A stretch of 64,000 bases of DNA from Salinisphaera sp. T31B1 (GCF_040361275.1 NZ_APNH01000001.1:1027001-1091000), one strand, 5' to 3'. Numbered from the stretch's first letter, positions 45,147 through 55,372 are shown. The notes: generated by a model not told the origin, from the sequence alone. Translations and numbers: made by a program.

Positions 45147-46497
45147 GATGGCGCCCAATGTGGCGGTAATGTGTCGATCGCGCAAGACCGGCGGGCCTCC
45201 ACGCGCCGAGCCCCGACGTGCCTCCTGGTGGTTCGTTGCGCCCGGCGTGCCCCGTACGCCCGCGGTGAGTGCCATGGGTTACGCCGACGACCGGATGCCA
45301 CTGGAAAACGCATCGGGGCGCCGGCACTGGCTTCTTCCGGCAACGAATACGACTCGTGCGCGTTGACCGCCCGGCATGGCATGGCCTTGGCCGGCTTCGA
45401 TGCGCCCATGCTCGGCTAGGCTGCGGCGCCGCGCTATCTGACCGGTTGTACGATTTTCGAAGACTCCGTCCGGTGCGTGCGGTTCGTCTCGGCCGAGGCA
45501 ACCGCGCTGTTCGTGCCCGTGATCGAGATCGGTCTGGTGGTCTGTGTGAGTCGTACCGACGAGGTCGTGGGCGATCTGTCGGAATCGCCGGCGCCGGGTG
45601 CGGCCCTGCCCAGCCGCCGTACCGACGGTCTGGCCGATACTGTGCGGCCGATGGTTGCGCTCGATCTGTGGAGCAATTCCATCGAGCCCGACTGATCGGT
45701 CCGGTAAACCGGGCGCGAGCGTGGCGGCTTCGTCGAACTGGGCGATCTGCTCTAGGGAAGTCGGCTAGTCGAATCGTCGACGGAACTGGGCTGGCTGGAA
45801 CAGAGCGCGGTCTTCGCCGGCGCCGGTATGGATGCCGCGACGAACGTCATCGCCGCACGCCTGATCGGTCACCGCATCATTCAGGCCGGCGCGGCGGCGA
45901 TGATCGGGCGCCGTGGCGGGTCCCTGAGCATGCAGCCGATCGTGACCACCGGCTTTTGCAGCGTCATCATCCCCACCCAGCACGCCGGCCATAGCGCGGT
46001 CGGGGATGTAGTCTTCCACCGGCTCGAAGCGGTGCGCCGACGCTATGCCGCACCGATGTTGCGTACGGCCGTGGTCGGTGCGTCCGGCGATGAAGTCCGC
46101 CGGTGCCATGACATCTGCCTGTCGGCGTTGGCAGCAGTCATGGATGTTGCGTGCGGCGGCGCTACCTTTGCCCGCGCCGTACGGGTCGGGCATGCGGCGG
46201 GCGCGTAGATCGCCGAGCGCGCGTTCTTTTCGGGCGCGTTCGGTGATCCGGTAGGTGTCCAGCTTTCGGCCTCACGGGTAGCCCCAGGTTCATCGCGGCC
46301 GATTGTCAGTCCATGGTCGCCGACGACATGGGCTTTCACCTGCCGGTCTGTCTGCGCACCTCCGGCAAGTTTGCTGTCGGTTTCAGTGAAACGGTGCCGG
46401 TGATGTCGGCCGACGCCCGGCGCAACACCGCCAACGATCTAACGCGTGCGGCCTACTGATCGCGAGCCTGCGGTGCGGGCCGGAATAGGCGTGCGGG
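45147..46497. other. About 1.35 kb without a convincing gene; possible decayed coding remnants
   Basis: Three plus-strand open stretches (about 45420-45695, 45776-46208, and a different frame 46240-46459) each look protein-like for 70-140 residues, for instance 'AARLIGHRIIQAGAAAMIG' and, in the last, 'FSETVPVMSADARRNTAND'. The first and second share a frame but are split by stops; the last needs a frame change. None has a good start or ribosome binding site and I recognise no family. They may be pieces of one or two decayed genes. Nothing else is seen here. Confidence 0.3.
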
Positions 46498-46570
46498 TTG
46501 ACACGCCGGCTGCCTATGTCAGTTTAAAAGGGGTGACATTTTTCACAAAGCTACTCAACAGGGGGGAACC

Positions 46571-47674
46571 ATGCGCCTGATGAAAACCTTCTCTACGTTC
46601 TGTGCCGTGACGCTCACGGCACTGGCGGTCGCAGGCTGCGGCCAGTCCTCGGACAGTTCGGATGCGTCCGAGAGCGCCCAGAACAGCGATCAAAGCCAGC
46701 CGAAGCAGACCTGGAAATTCGGTCTCGAGGAAATCGAAGGCAGCGTTCAGTATCAGTACGCCGCCGATTTCAAGAAGATGATCGAAAAGCAGAGCGACGG
46801 CAACATCTCCGTCGAACTGCTGCCCTACGGCAAGTGGGGCTCGAGCTATTCGGCGCTGTACGACGCGATCCAGAACGGCGCGATCCAGATCGGGTTCGGG
46901 TCCGGCGCGCTGGGCGGTACCGTGCCGGAAAGCCAGTTGCTCAGCCTGAATTTCGTGATGCCGTCCGATCAGTGGCAGACCGCGCAGGCGCTCAACTCCG
47001 ATACGTTCCTGCAGAGTGACGCCTGGCAGAAGGCGTTCGCCGATCGCGGCCTGGTACCGCTGGCCGAGCTCACCGAGGGCTATCAGGTGTGGACGGCCAA
47101 CAAGCCGATCGAAACCCCGGCCGATATGAAGAATCTTCATATCCGAGTCATGGACAACAGCCTGCTGCGCTCGACCTACAAGGCCTATGGCGCTTCGCCG
47201 ATCACCATCGCCTACGGCGAGCTCTACAGCGCGCTGCAGCAGGGCCAGGCCGAGGGCAATATCCAGCCGGTGTTCGCGCACGAGGAAATGGGCTTCTATG
47301 AAGTCCAGTCGAACATGATCTTCGCCAAGCAGTCGCAGTTCGTGGCCACGCTGATGGGCAATAAGGACTGGTTCGACGGGCTGACCGATGACCAGAAGAA
47401 GATGGTCAAGGACGTCACCACCAAGCTGGTCAAGACGGGCTACGACATCCAGGAGAAGTTCAACTCCGAGCGCCTGGACACCATCAAGTCCAAGAGCGAT
47501 ATCAATATCGTCGAGCTTAACGACGACCAGCGGGCGCAGTTCCGCGAGATGGCCAAGCCCGTGCGGCAGACGTTCATCGACGACGTTGGCGAGGGCGCCA
47601 AGAATTCGCTCGATGCCCTGCTCAAGGCCGTGGACGAATCCGGCGGCGGCGACGACAAGAAGAAGGCGCAATAG
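46571..47674 (+). CDS. TRAP transporter substrate-binding lipoprotein (DctP family)
   Basis: 367 residues. A lipobox signal peptide (LAVAGC, lipidated Cys about 23) is followed by a Ser/Asp/Gln-rich linker and the DctP fold: 'YGKWGSSYSALYDAIQNGAIQIGFG', 'LHIRVMDNSLLRSTYKAYGASPITIAYGELYSALQQG' in pieces, with the conserved substrate arginine in 'IRVMDN'. It captures a carboxylate-type ligand for a Na+-driven TRAP permease. Ribosome binding site GGGGGGAA is excellent; TTGACA at 46498 with a long 19-base spacer to TTTAAA may be its promoter. Its partner membrane genes lie downstream on the other strand. A strong terminator follows. Confidence 0.92.
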   Translation: MRLMKTFSTFCAVTLTALAVAGCGQSSDSSDASESAQNSDQSQPKQTWKFGLEEIEGSVQYQYAADFKKMIEKQSDGNISVELLPYGKWGSSYSALYDAIQNGAIQIGFGSGALGGTVPESQLLSLNFVMPSDQWQTAQALNSDTFLQSDAWQKAFADRGLVPLAELTEGYQVWTANKPIETPADMKNLHIRVMDNSLLRSTYKAYGASPITIAYGELYSALQQGQAEGNIQPVFAHEEMGFYEVQSNMIFAKQSQFVATLMGNKDWFDGLTDDQKKMVKDVTTKLVKTGYDIQEKFNSERLDTIKSKSDINIVELNDDQRAQFREMAKPVRQTFIDDVGEGAKNSLDALLKAVDESGGGDDKKKAQ

Positions 47675-47717
47675 CGCGTCTTCGACGGCCTGACGAAGCG
47701 CCCGCGCTTCGCGACCG

Positions 47718-47763
47718 CCCGGCGTTCGGTATGTGGTGTGCATACCGTCGCCGGGTTTTTTTT
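47718..47763 (+). terminator. Intrinsic terminator after dctP-like gene
   Basis: A two-part stem (47718-47724 with 47749-47755, continued by 7 bp inside) with a 7-base loop is followed by eight T. Very strong. Confidence 0.9.
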
Positions 47764-48378
47764 GGGCGGGCGCCTCGTATGCCGCGGTCGGGATGCCGCC
47801 ATCCCTTGCATCGATCCGTTCGCTGTCGGGCTGAAAACGGTCTCTACCGGAAAGACGGGTCGCGCTGTGGCGCCCCCGATCGGCGCGTCGATACGGAGTC
47901 GGGTGCCTTGCAGCGGGCAGGACACCTGCGGGTACGCGTCGGTCCAACGTGCGCCGATGGGTGATCCCCATCCAGTCGCCGTGTTGCACACGTGGCTGGC
48001 GTTTCAAGCCAGGCTGTTCACGGCAACGGACACCCTAGAGGTCGTTGCTAGTGGGTGAGGCGGCGCCCTGGCCGACGGACCGTTTCGCAGGATGGGGCGC
48101 GGCAGGCCCCGTCCCTGGCCGCGAGTCAGGCCGTCGGACTAAATGAGCCGGCTCACCGGCGCCGTTGCGCATGCCGGGGCCAGAAACGACCTGTCCGAGC
48201 GCCCACTAACCGGTTGGCGAGGCCCAACACGCGCGCCTATCGCGCCTGGGCCACAACGCGCGCACAGCAATCAACCAGCGCATGACCAAGCTGTGCTCGA
48301 TCGGTTCGCAAAGCGACCCATGCGAAACCGCAACCGAGACCGTCGATACGCGATGGACGCGCACCGACGGGTGGCGAT
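47764..48378. other. 615-base intergenic space, nothing recognised
   Basis: Lies between the terminator of the binding-protein gene and the convergent DctM-like stop. Short open frames exist on both strands but none has a start site, family similarity or consistent codon use. No repeats or RNA genes seen. Confidence 0.5.
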
Positions 48379-49668
48379 CTACTGGGCGCCGAGTGAGGGC
48401 AGGAACAGCGAGATCTGCGGAAACAGAATCAGGATGAAGGTGGCCAGCAGCAGTATGCCGATGAACGGCGGAGTGCCGCGGATGACATCCATATAGGGCC
48501 GCCGGAACACGGCAATGGCGGTGAATATATCGCAGCCGAACGGCGGGGTGGCCGAACCGATGGCCGCCTGCAGGGTCACGATCACGCCGACGTGAACCGG
48601 ATCCAGCCCGGCGGATTGGACGAGCGGCTTGAAGATCGGCACCAGGATCAGAATGACCACGATCGGGTCGACGAACATGCAGCCGACGAAGAACGCAGCG
48701 GCGATGAGCAGCAGCGCCAGGATCTGATTGTCGCCGATGCTATCGATGGCCGGGCCGAGAATCTGCTCCGGCACGCCGGCCGTGCCCAGCGCCTGCGAGA
48801 ATGCCGCGCCGACCGCCACCAGGATGAACACCACCGCGGTGATCATGCCCGTGGACAGAGCGAGACTGCCCAGGTCGCGAACGGATACCTTGCGGTAGAT
48901 CACCACTTCGAGCAGTAGCGCATAGGCGACCGCGATCGCCGAGGCTTCGACCGCGCTGAAATAGCCGCCGTAGATCCCGCCCACGACGATGACCGGGAAT
49001 CCCAGTGGCAACAGGGCCTTGCGTACCGCGACCAGCCGTTCGCTCCAGGGCGCCTTGGGCTCGGGTTCTATGCCCTTGATACGGGCGCCGATATAACAGT
49101 AGATCGAAAACATCAGCAGGATCAGCAAGCCGGGCAGGATGCCGGCCAGGAACAGATCGCCGATGGAGGTCTTCATGACCACGCCGTAGACGATGAAACC
49201 GATGCTCGGCGGAATCAGCAGCGCAATATCGGAGGCGTTGATGATCAAGGCCAGGGCGAACTTGTCCGGGTAGCCCTTGGCCAGCAGCCGTGGGCGCATC
49301 GGCCCGCCCATCGCTACCACGGTGGCCTGGGTAGAGCCGGAAACGGCGCCGAACAGCGCACAGGAGGCGGCCGTCGTGATCGGCAGCCCGCCGCGGATAT
49401 GACGGGTGAATGAATCCACCAGATCCAGAAGCCGGTTGGCGGTGTGGCCCTTGGTGAGGATGTCGGCGGCGAAGATGAACATCGGCACGGCCGCTAGAAC
49501 CCAGCTGCCGACCCCGGAAATCATCCAGCTGACAGCCTGATCGGGCCCGAAGAAGGTCATCCCCGTGAACATCATGTATAAGGTGCCGGCCGCCAGCGGC
49601 ACCATCATCGGAAACCCGAGCATCAACAGCACGAGCATGGTTATTCCAAGCCACATCAGCATGTGCAT
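48379..49668 (-). CDS. TRAP transporter large permease subunit (DctM family)
   Basis: 429 residues, about 12 helices over the whole length. Typical phrases are 'VPMFIFAADILTKGHTANRLLDL', 'GAVSGSTQATVVAMGG' and 'CMFVDPIVVILILVPIFKPL', with 'GSATPPFGCDIF' near the C-terminus. This is the Na+-coupled transport subunit. It is encoded 33 bases after the small subunit on the minus strand, convergent with the binding-protein gene 0.7 kb away. Confidence 0.93.
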   Translation of the reverse strand: MHMLMWLGITMLVLLMLGFPMMVPLAAGTLYMMFTGMTFFGPDQAVSWMISGVGSWVLAAVPMFIFAADILTKGHTANRLLDLVDSFTRHIRGGLPITTAASCALFGAVSGSTQATVVAMGGPMRPRLLAKGYPDKFALALIINASDIALLIPPSIGFIVYGVVMKTSIGDLFLAGILPGLLILLMFSIYCYIGARIKGIEPEPKAPWSERLVAVRKALLPLGFPVIVVGGIYGGYFSAVEASAIAVAYALLLEVVIYRKVSVRDLGSLALSTGMITAVVFILVAVGAAFSQALGTAGVPEQILGPAIDSIGDNQILALLLIAAAFFVGCMFVDPIVVILILVPIFKPLVQSAGLDPVHVGVIVTLQAAIGSATPPFGCDIFTAIAVFRRPYMDVIRGTPPFIGILLLATFILILFPQISLFLPSLGAQ

Positions 49669-49701
49669 GTCCCCCGGTTCATGGTTGCCGTCTCGATCCG
49701 A

Positions 49702-50331
49702 TCAGACGCCATAGGTTTCGTCCTCGACGTGCGTCTGGCCGCTGTCGTCGATCGGCACATCGGAATACTCTTCCTTCTCGGTGAACGAGCGATAGATATC
49801 CTCGCTCACGAGATTCCGTATCGTGGTCAACACGTACTGCACGCCGGCCAGACCGAAGCCGATCGGCACGGCTGCATAGACCATCCACATCGGCACATGT
49901 AGTGAAGAGCTCACGCGACCGCGGCTCTGCGTGACAATCACGTACTCGGCCGATTTGTAGGCGAAATAGAACATCAGCACCGCCGTACCCAGACAGATGA
50001 CAATCAGCAGCGCCTTGCGCAGCCGGCCGCTGAGCTGGTCGTAGATTGCCGACATGCTGATATGACGCGCACAGCGGGCGGCGTAGCCGACGCCGATGAA
50101 GGTCATCACCACGATCAGCATCTCGGTGACCTCGTAGGTACCGGGTATACCGCGATCGAAGAGCAGATTGCCCACGACATGGGCGCTCATGAGCAGGGCC
50201 ATGATCAGAACGCTGCCGGCGATGATCACGCGCTCGATCCAGCCGAGGCCTCGGTCGAGTGCGCCTAGAAAACCCAGAAAAGCACTGTGCCGGCGTGCTT
50301 CGCCGGAATGCGTCGTATCGTGTTCTGCCAT
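49702..50331 (-). CDS. TRAP transporter small permease subunit (DctQ family)
   Basis: 209 residues with four membrane helices: 'VIIAGSVLIMALLMSAHVVGN', 'YEVTEMLIVVMTFIGVGYAAR', 'LLIVICLGTAVLMFYFAYKSAE' and 'MVYAAVPIGFGLAGVQYVL' (partly listed), the DctQ pattern. The acidic C-terminal tail of about 35 residues is an extension. It pairs with the large subunit encoded next. The 273-base space upstream to trmB holds its promoter; no clear consensus seen. Confidence 0.9.
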   Translation of the reverse strand: MAEHDTTHSGEARRHSAFLGFLGALDRGLGWIERVIIAGSVLIMALLMSAHVVGNLLFDRGIPGTYEVTEMLIVVMTFIGVGYAARCARHISMSAIYDQLSGRLRKALLIVICLGTAVLMFYFAYKSAEYVIVTQSRGRVSSSLHVPMWMVYAAVPIGFGLAGVQYVLTTIRNLVSEDIYRSFTEKEEYSDVPIDDSGQTHVEDETYGV

Positions 50332-50604
50332 GTGATCAGCCTCGCGTGGCGTCAGATCGCGCTCGATCCGCTGGCCCGAATCTGTGGCTTACGGCCCTGA
50401 TCGTGCGTCGATGAATCCGAGTCAGTCGCAGCGACGGCCTGCCACCGGTGTGCCCGGAACCCCTTTTTTGACCGTACAACCTTTTCCCTGGGCTCGCCAG
50501 TTCGACCTACGTGGTATGCCGGCAGCCGCGAACCCGCCGCCGGACGGCTGTCTAGAGCGGATGCAAGATCGGTGCCCGGACAGGCGGGGTGCTGGAACGG
50601 GTAT

Positions 50605-51288
50605 TCAGACAGGGCGGCGGTAGGCCATGTCGAACACGGCGTGGCCCCTGCGCAGACCGCGGTGCTCGAACCGTGTGCCGGGACGGGGCGGGGCGCTGAC
50701 ATAGCCGTTGTCATCGCCGATGTTGTCGAACTTCGGATGCCGATCGAGCACTTCGCGAATATGGTCGCCGTAGTTGGCCCAGTCGGTGGCCAGTCGCCAG
50801 ATGCCGCCCGGCTTGAGCACACGCGCGATCTCGTCTGCAAACGCCGGCTGGACGATCCGGCGCTTGTGATGACGCTTCTTGGGCCAGGGATCGGCAAAAT
50901 ACAACAGGACGGTATCCAGGCTGGCCGGGCCGAATGCACGTGCCAGCACGTCGACCGCGTCGGTATCGAACACGCGCGCGTTGGTTGCACCGACCTCGTC
51001 GAGCCGGCCCAGCAATCGGCCGACACCGGCCCGATAGACCTCGATCCCGATGAAGTCTTGCTCAGGATGCCGTTCTGCGAGTTCGGCCAGCACCTCGCCG
51101 GCACCGAAACCGATCTCGAGCGTGCGCGGTGCGTCTCGTCCGAACACGTCGGGCCAGTTCAGCGGCGCGGGCGGCAGCTCCAGCCCATAGATCGGCCACA
51201 GCCGATCCAGGTTCTTCTGCTGTCCGGGAGTGAGACGGCCTTCCCGCTTGACGAAGCTGCGGATACGACGCGTGTGAGCCTCGGCCAT
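50605..51288 (-). CDS. trmB: tRNA (guanine-N7-)-methyltransferase
   Basis: 227 residues, Rossmann-fold SAM methyltransferase. 'RTLEIGFGAGEVLAELA' is the SAM motif, 'YFADPWPKKRHHKRR' the diagnostic TrmB motif, and 'DWANYGDHIREVL' lies near the C-terminus. It makes m7G46 in tRNA. It is 52 bases after the thiamine gene (transcript order), as in several Gammaproteobacteria where thiG and trmB are neighbours. Confidence 0.95.
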   Translation of the reverse strand: MAEAHTRRIRSFVKREGRLTPGQQKNLDRLWPIYGLELPPAPLNWPDVFGRDAPRTLEIGFGAGEVLAELAERHPEQDFIGIEVYRAGVGRLLGRLDEVGATNARVFDTDAVDVLARAFGPASLDTVLLYFADPWPKKRHHKRRIVQPAFADEIARVLKPGGIWRLATDWANYGDHIREVLDRHPKFDNIGDDNGYVSAPPRPGTRFEHRGLRRGHAVFDMAYRRPV

Positions 51289-51340
51289 GACGATCAGCCG
51301 GGGGTGTCGTGAGAGGCGGCCAAGATATGGGGTCCGTGCA

Positions 51341-52339
51341 TCAGAACGGCAGCCCGCTCATCGGCGACGACGCGGACGCATAGCGGCGGCGAGGCATGCG
51401 GCCGGCCAGAAACGCCTGGCGACCGGCGATTACCGCGTGGCGCATTGCCTGAGCCATGAGTACCGGTTTGCCGGCCTGGGCAATCGCCGTATTCATGAGC
51501 ACACCGTCGCATCCCAGCTCCATGGCGATGGCCGCATCGGAGGCGGTTCCCACCCCGGCATCCACGATCACGGGTACGTTGGCGTGTTCGACGATCTCGA
51601 TCACGTTATAGCGATTCTGGATACCCAGGCCGGAGCCGATCGGCCCGGCCAGGGGCATGATGGCCACGCAGCCGATTTCCTCGAGCCGCCGCGCGGCAAT
51701 CGGGTCGTCGCTGGTATAGACCATCACCTCGAAGCCGTCGTCGACCAGCTGACGGGCGGCCACCAGCGTTTCGGCCATGTCGGGATATAGCGTTTTCTTG
51801 TCGCCGAGCACCTCGAGTTTGACCAGGTTGTGGCCGTCGAGCAGCTCGCGCGCCATGCGGCACGTGCGCACTGCCTCGTCGGCGGTGTAACAACCGGCGG
51901 TATTGGGCAGCAGGGTGTATTTCGTCGGCGGAATGACGTCCAGGAGATTGCGCTGCTTGGCCGCTTCGGGATCGGTCAGTGCCGGGGTGCGTCGAATGGC
52001 CAGCGTGACGATTTCGGCACCGGAGGCGCCGATAGCGGCTTCGGTTTCGTCCAGATCGGCGTACTTGCCGGTACCCACCAGCAGCCGCGATTCGAACCGG
52101 CGCTCGCCGATGCGCAGGGTGTCGCTTTCCGAAACCGCCTGTCCGCCGCCGATCGCGTGCACGATCTCCAGGGTATCGCCCGGCGCTATCAGCGTTTCAG
52201 GGTGCTTGTCGCGCGGGACGATCTGGCCGTTGTGTTCGACGGCAATACGCTGATCGCCGTAGCCGAGGTCGACGATCAGTTGGGCCAGCGTGGCGTGTTC
52301 TGCGCACTCCGCCGGTGCGCCGTTGACTTCGATCTGCAT
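51341..52339 (-). CDS. thiSG: ThiS-ThiG fusion (sulfur carrier and thiazole synthase)
   Basis: 332 residues. Residues 1-66 are ThiS, starting MQIEVNGAP and ending 'EIVHAIGGG'; residues 71-332 are ThiG with '[10 protein letters not shown]', the Schiff-base lysine in '[15 protein letters not shown]' and '[16 protein letters not shown]'. ThiG builds the thiazole of thiamine using sulfur from the ThiS C-terminal thiocarboxylate. Here the ThiS glycines (64-66) are internal, so the free C-terminus needed for adenylation and sulfur loading must come from cleavage or the mechanism differs. No ATG or GTG at the ThiG boundary would make ThiG alone; a GTG exists just before the glycines. No TPP riboswitch is seen in the leader. 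Confidence 0.93.
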   Translation of the reverse strand: MQIEVNGAPAECAEHATLAQLIVDLGYGDQRIAVEHNGQIVPRDKHPETLIAPGDTLEIVHAIGGGQAVSESDTLRIGERRFESRLLVGTGKYADLDETEAAIGASGAEIVTLAIRRTPALTDPEAAKQRNLLDVIPPTKYTLLPNTAGCYTADEAVRTCRMARELLDGHNLVKLEVLGDKKTLYPDMAETLVAARQLVDDGFEVMVYTSDDPIAARRLEEIGCVAIMPLAGPIGSGLGIQNRYNVIEIVEHANVPVIVDAGVGTASDAAIAMELGCDGVLMNTAIAQAGKPVLMAQAMRHAVIAGRQAFLAGRMPRRRYASASSPMSGLPF

Positions 52340-52533
52340 GGATGTTGCCCGAGTTGGCGTGAACGTGGCCAGCCAGCGGCCGGCACGGATCAGGCGAGGT
52401 AGAATAACGCGGCTGTCGCCGACGTGCGATGCACGACTTGCGCGTCGTGGCAGTGGCGCGCCAAGGTGGCGTCCACCGTGCTGCCGGCAGGCGTCCGGCC
52501 GACCGGTCATCATCTGTTCACGGCGTGGCCTTC

Positions 52534-54774
52534 ATGAAACGTTTCGTCAAAATTCTTATCGGCGTGGTGATCGCGCTCTTGGTGGTCGCGGTGCTGGGCC
52601 TGGGTGCGCTGGCCCTGTGGTTCGATCCCAACGACTACAAAAGCGAGATCCATGCGGCTATCGAGCGCCAGATTGGCCGTTCGGTGGATATCCAGGGCGA
52701 TATCGAGCTGTCTGTGTTCCCCTGGCTGGGTGTCGAACTGGGACGGGTCACCGTGGCCAACGCACCGGGCTTCGGTGAACAGCCGATGGCCGAAATGGCT
52801 GGCGCGGCGATCAGCGTCAAGCTGTTGCCGCTGATCACCCGCCAGATCGAGGTGGGCACTGTCAGTCTCGATGGACTGCGGCTGCGGCTGGCTCGCAACG
52901 CGGCCGGCCGGGACAACTGGACGGATATCACCGAGCATCTGTCGGCCGACCAGAACAGCGATCCGAGCGATCCGGAGCCGCCGAATTCGTCGGAAGACGA
53001 GACTGCCGAACCGGCGCCGGCCGGCGGCGAACAGGGTTTCCGGCTATCGTCGCTGCAGATCGGCGCCATCGAAGTACACGACGCGGCGGTCTCATGGCGC
53101 GATGAACAAGCCGACAGCGACTACCGGATCGACGGCTTCAACCTGGAAACCGGGCGATTGTCCGACGGCCAGCCTGTGCGGCTGGAGTTTTCCGGCGATA
53201 TAAAAGCACCGGCACACAAGGTCGACGCCGCATTCAACCTGGTCACCCGTATCGAGCCCGATGTCGCCGAGCAGTTCTATCGTTTCTCGGGGCTCAGTCT
53301 CAATCTGCTGGCCACCGGCGAGGGCGTGCCTGCCGGGCGGCAACAGGCCACGTTGTCGGGCAGCGGCGAGCTGGATCTGGCCGACGGACGGCTCAAGCTG
53401 GCAGGCGTGAGTCTGCAGGGGGCCGGCCTGAACATCACAGGCAATCTCGACAGCGTCGGGCTCAACGCCGATCCTTCTTATAGTGGACGCGTCACCGTCA
53501 AGACCTTCGATCCGCGCGCGGTGATGCGTGAACTGGATATCGCTGCACCGGCTACCCAGAAAGCCTCGGCCCTGTCCTCGGCAGGGTTCGATGCCCAGTT
53601 CAATGGCACGCCCTCGAAGATCGAGTTCAAGCAGATACTGGCGACACTGGATGGCAGCTCCCTCAAGGGGTCAGCCGGCATCGCGGATTTCGCTCAGCCC
53701 AGCATCGGCTTCGATCTCGGCCTGGACCAGCTCAACGTCGACGACTATCTGCCGCCGGGCAGTGCCGAGCAGGCCCGGACCGACACGCCGCCGGAAACCG
53801 GCGGCGGAGACCAGCAGAAAGACGCCGAGATCGATCTGTCGGCGCTCGATGACCTTCGCCTCGACGGCAAGCTCGCGGTCGCTGCGCTGACCGCCGCCAA
53901 TATTCGGGTCACCGATGCCAAGCTCACCGTCAAGGCGCGCGATGGCGTGCTGACGATCGATCCGCTGACCGCCGATCTGTATCAGGGCAATCTACGCATG
54001 GCTGCGACGGTCGATGCATCCGGCGACACGCCGGGCTATACGCTGGCCGGCAACCTGAACGGGCTGCAATTCCAGCCGCTGCTCGAGGATATGGCCGATA
54101 CCGACAAGATCTCGGCGCTGGCCAGCATGAACGTGGACGTGCGCACCGCCGGCCGCCAGGTCGCGGCCATGAAGCGCGGCTTGTCCGGGGATTTCGGTTT
54201 CGATCTCAGGGACGGATCATTCAACGGCTTCGATCTGCGCCAGATGCTGGCCGGCGCCCGGGCCCGCTTTTCCGGCAGCCAGGCCGCCGAGAGCGGCAGC
54301 GGTATCGGCTCGGAACAGAAGACGCCCTTCGGCCGCATGAATGGATCGTTCGATATCGACCGCGGCGTGGTCTCAGGCGACGACCTGACGCTGGTGACGC
54401 CATTCGCACGGGCCTCCGGCGCCGGTCAGTACGACCTGGCATCGAACGCGCTGGACTACACGGTCAAGACCACGGTGGCCGACGAGGCTAGCGGCAAACT
54501 GGCTGATCTGGCCGGTGTGAGTGTGCCGATCCATCTGACTGGCAACCTGCTGGCACCCAGCTATTCGCTGGATATCGGCAGCGCGCTCAAGGGGCTCGCG
54601 GATCAGCGATTGGCCGACGAGAAAGCCAAACTGGCCGACAAGGTGCGCCAGAAGATCGATGCGCGCGCCGACAAGGTCGAACCGGAGGTCGCCGACAAGA
54701 TCAAGCAAGGCATTCGAGGGCTGTTCGGCAACGGCGACAAGGCCGACGACGATGCGCAGCAACCCGCTCGCTAG
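52534..54774 (+). CDS. AsmA-family protein
   Basis: 746 residues. One N-terminal membrane helix (about 5-28) is followed by the AsmA N-domain 'WFDPNDYKSEI...IQGDIELSVFPWLGVEL' and a long beta-rich repeat region, with a low-complexity Asp/Glu/Pro linker (about 140-165) and a C-terminal AsmA_2 domain ('AGRQVAAMKRGLSGDFGFDLRDGSFNGFDL' in pieces). The AsmA/TamB/YhdP group forms bridges for lipid movement to the outer membrane. The charged C-terminal helix 'KLADKVRQKIDARADK' is typical. The next gene begins inside its end (23-base overlap). Confidence 0.9.
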   Translation: MKRFVKILIGVVIALLVVAVLGLGALALWFDPNDYKSEIHAAIERQIGRSVDIQGDIELSVFPWLGVELGRVTVANAPGFGEQPMAEMAGAAISVKLLPLITRQIEVGTVSLDGLRLRLARNAAGRDNWTDITEHLSADQNSDPSDPEPPNSSEDETAEPAPAGGEQGFRLSSLQIGAIEVHDAAVSWRDEQADSDYRIDGFNLETGRLSDGQPVRLEFSGDIKAPAHKVDAAFNLVTRIEPDVAEQFYRFSGLSLNLLATGEGVPAGRQQATLSGSGELDLADGRLKLAGVSLQGAGLNITGNLDSVGLNADPSYSGRVTVKTFDPRAVMRELDIAAPATQKASALSSAGFDAQFNGTPSKIEFKQILATLDGSSLKGSAGIADFAQPSIGFDLGLDQLNVDDYLPPGSAEQARTDTPPETGGGDQQKDAEIDLSALDDLRLDGKLAVAALTAANIRVTDAKLTVKARDGVLTIDPLTADLYQGNLRMAATVDASGDTPGYTLAGNLNGLQFQPLLEDMADTDKISALASMNVDVRTAGRQVAAMKRGLSGDFGFDLRDGSFNGFDLRQMLAGARARFSGSQAAESGSGIGSEQKTPFGRMNGSFDIDRGVVSGDDLTLVTPFARASGAGQYDLASNALDYTVKTTVADEASGKLADLAGVSVPIHLTGNLLAPSYSLDIGSALKGLADQRLADEKAKLADKVRQKIDARADKVEPEVADKIKQGIRGLFGNGDKADDDAQQPAR

Positions 54775-55372
54775 TCGCGCTCGGTCCGTCACCCTGGCAG
54801 CTTCGATGTCGGCGCTCGCGATACTCGGCGGATCGATGGCCAGCCCGCTGGCCCGTGCGATGCAGATCGAGCGCATGGACGTTGAGCGCAACGGCGATCG
54901 GTTCACCGTACGGGCTGCGATGGTGCTCAAAGTGGCCGAGCCGTCGGCATTCGCGGCGGCCACGGATTACGAGCGGCTGCCTGAGTACAATCCGTCGATT
55001 CTATCCAGCCGCCGATTGGGCGACGATCGCCTGCGCTCGGATATGCGTCTGTGCGCGGCATGGTTCTGCAAGACGGTGCGCCAGACTCTGACCGTGACCG
55101 AACAGCCACCTACGGCTATCGACATGCAGGTGGTGCCCGGCTCCGGGGATCTGAAGCAGGGCAGCGCGCACTGGCGTTTCCTGCCGGCCGGCGAGGGGCA
55201 TACCCGGCTCGCGTTCGAGGCCGATATCCAGCCGGCGTTCTGGGTGCCGCCACTGGTCGGCGGCTACCTGGTCGCGCGTGAGCTCCGCCGCCAGGCCGAA
55301 ATCACCGGACGCGCTATCGAGCGCCTGGCCGCCGACATGGACGCCCATCGGCCCGGGCAGGCCCCGAATTGA
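54752..55372 (+). CDS. SRPBCC-family (START-like) lipid-binding protein
   Basis: 206 residues. The N-terminus has an Arg-rich start and hydrophobic stretch (about 14-35), probably a signal peptide. The body 'VLKVAEPSAFAAATDYERLPEYNPSI' and 'GSAHWRFLPAGEGHTRLAFEADIQPAFWVPP' are typical of polyketide-cyclase/START-like proteins that bind hydrophobic ligands. ATG 54752 is inside the AsmA gene; its TGA overlaps the mutY TTG start. Ligand unknown. Confidence 0.82.
   Translation: MRSNPLASRARSVTLAASMSALAILGGSMASPLARAMQIERMDVERNGDRFTVRAAMVLKVAEPSAFAAATDYERLPEYNPSILSSRRLGDDRLRSDMRLCAAWFCKTVRQTLTVTEQPPTAIDMQVVPGSGDLKQGSAHWRFLPAGEGHTRLAFEADIQPAFWVPPLVGGYLVARELRRQAEITGRAIERLAADMDAHRPGQAPN

Noticed and set aside
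46514-48007. Minus-strand frame of 497 codons opposite the TRAP binding-protein gene
   Set aside because: Shadow of a well-supported lipoprotein gene; it also runs through the strong terminator.
52340-52533. TPP riboswitch before thiSG
   Set aside because: The conserved CUGAGA and related elements are not found in the leader.
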